NCBI GenBank assembly: GCA_017431185.1
Contig: JAFRLP010000421.1
Span: forward strand, 1 to 16,376
Length of the DNA: 16,376 bases
Direction of reading: 5' to 3'
DNA from: Victivallales bacterium
GTDB lineage: Bacteria; Verrucomicrobiota; Lentisphaeria; Oligosphaerales; Oligosphaeraceae
A program made the position numbers and the translations under genes. Shown here piece by piece: positions 15,918 to 16,376 of this stretch (position 1 is its first letter; each line of letters starts with the position of its first letter). The notes under the pieces were generated by a model. The model did not search any database. It worked only from the letters and a program-made list of their open reading frames with translations, and had not been told where the DNA came from.

Positions 15918-16307
15918 TCACTTGAACGCCTTCGCGATTTCCTTCATGTGCCTGGGGATGTCGATGGACTGCGGGCATTTCCTCTTGCAGGCGCCGCATC
16001 CGACGCAGGACGATGCGCGTGAATCCTCCTGCATGGCATCATAGACCAGCTTGGCATGGAACAGCGGCAGGCCGCCCTTGGTTTGATTCAGGAGGCCCAG
16101 ATTGCGTGGAATGTCAACGCCTGCTGGACACGGCGAGCAGTAGCGGCAGGCGGTGCAGGGAATCGCACCTGACTTGCGGTAGGCGGCAAGTGCCTGTGCG
16201 ATGACCTTTCGCTCATCGTCGCTCAGCGGGACTAGCCTAAAACTCGTATAAAGCAAACACAAAATCCAGCTTAGGCTTCCTAGGACGCATTTTTTCTGAA
16301 AAATCAT
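15918..16307 (-). pseudogene. C-terminal 2x[4Fe-4S] remnant of an aldo/keto reductase
   Basis: From about position 16238 to the stop at 15918 the frame matches the C-terminus of ferredoxin-containing aldo/keto reductases. It contains PLSDDERKVIAQAL, then IPCTACRYCSPCP (C-x2-C-x2-C-x3-C-P), a helical spacer, and SCVGCGACKRKCP with the same cysteine spacing. These are two complete [4Fe-4S] cluster sites. The preceding aldo/keto reductase barrel, normally about 270 residues, is missing. The only upstream ATG, at 16307, lies inside a terminator hairpin, and the residues it would add (about 24) do not resemble the family. The gene is therefore truncated by deletion or insertion. The N-terminal half might lie beyond the right edge if an element interrupted it. 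Confidence 0.75.
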
Positions 16308-16318
16308 GCGTCTTTTTT
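16284..16318 (+). terminator. Rho-independent terminator, plus strand
   Basis: GACGCAT (16284-16290) pairs with ATGCGTC (16306-16312). Inside, TTTTTC and GAAAAA extend the stem around a single T, with a small bulge between the two parts. A run of six T follows directly at 16313-16318. This is the best terminator in the window. It would stop plus-strand transcription coming from the AraC operon, or act as an attenuator if a promoter lies further upstream. Confidence 0.7.
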
Positions 16319-16319
16319 C

Positions 16320-16372
16320 TTGTTTTGTTTAGTGTACGCATTATATTATATACGTCCATTAAACAAGAGGAG
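16320..16372 (+). promoter_or_regulatory. Promoter and ribosome binding site for a gene starting beyond the right edge
   Basis: TTGTTT at 16320-16325 pairs with TATATT at 16342-16347 at 16-bp spacing; a second register (TTGTTT 16325-16330 with TATATA 16347-16352) has the same spacing. AGAGGAG at 16366-16372 then predicts a start codon just past the last base. The gap from the truncated reductase to the edge holds only this and the terminator. A TAGTGT motif shared with the divergent region lies at 16330-16335. Confidence 0.5.
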
Positions 16373-16376
16373 TCAC

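Noticed and set aside
16234..16277. AGCCTAA/TTAGGCT inverted repeat near the reductase breakpoint, considered as ends of a small mobile element
   Set aside because: The arms are only 7 bp, there is no flanking target duplication, and 30 bp between them is too short for any known element; it may be chance or a weak hairpin.
1..16376. CRISPR array, tRNA or rRNA genes
   Set aside because: No regularly spaced repeat set, and no cloverleaf or conserved ribosomal RNA segment, was seen on either strand.

Overview
The window comes from a GC-rich bacterium with AT-rich intergenic gaps. It is most likely a member of the PVC superphylum, of the Lentisphaerota (Victivallales) or Kiritimatiellota type. 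The strongest clue is a pseudopilin with a [12 protein letters not shown] helix and an H-X9-DG C-terminal motif, sitting inside a carbohydrate-degradation operon. The large exported proteins with FSGxF-type beta modules and an autotransporter-type beta-strand fragment fit the same group. The phylum is inferred from gene style; no marker gene is present.

Left edge (1-1000): the 5' part of an IS630-family element on the minus strand. Its DD34E transposase runs off the window. The element appears to have inserted at a TA inside a minus-strand gene for a beta-solenoid surface protein, of which a fragment remains (982-1566). The transposase start lies in an 11-bp inverted repeat that overlaps the element's own promoter, an arrangement that could silence read-through transcripts.

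1777-6956: two large convergent genes for exported proteins, both carrying Cys-x-x-Cys motifs. The plus-strand gene encodes a two-domain protein related to the UGSC (seleno)protein family, with a CGLC motif, a Cys-rich N-terminus and an Arg/Gly-rich tail. The minus-strand gene encodes a 1020-residue protein with two thioredoxin-like domains (CAHC and CPHC), beta-rich modules and a GWNLVAIPW C-terminal domain. No annotated function covers the pair; an extracytoplasmic redox or metal role is an inference.

6957-7346: an AT-rich divergent regulatory region with promoter-like elements in both directions, three TAGTGT direct repeats and a perfect 17-bp palindrome.

7347-15846: a tight five-gene plus-strand operon with junctions of -8, +21, +60 and +15 nt. 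It encodes a cytoplasmic DUF6259-like glycosidase, a pseudopilin, an exported 1076-residue glycosidase-like protein with a CBM9-like N-terminus, an exported SGNH/GDSL esterase, and an AraC-family regulator. The likely logic is that exported enzymes deacylate and cut a glycan outside, a cytoplasmic enzyme finishes the products, and the AraC protein senses a product and activates the operon. The pseudopilin's role is unknown.

Right edge (15918-16376): a minus-strand remnant of the 2x[4Fe-4S] C-terminal domain of an aldo/keto reductase, without its barrel. Beyond it lie a strong plus-strand terminator and a promoter plus ribosome binding site for a gene starting just past the window.
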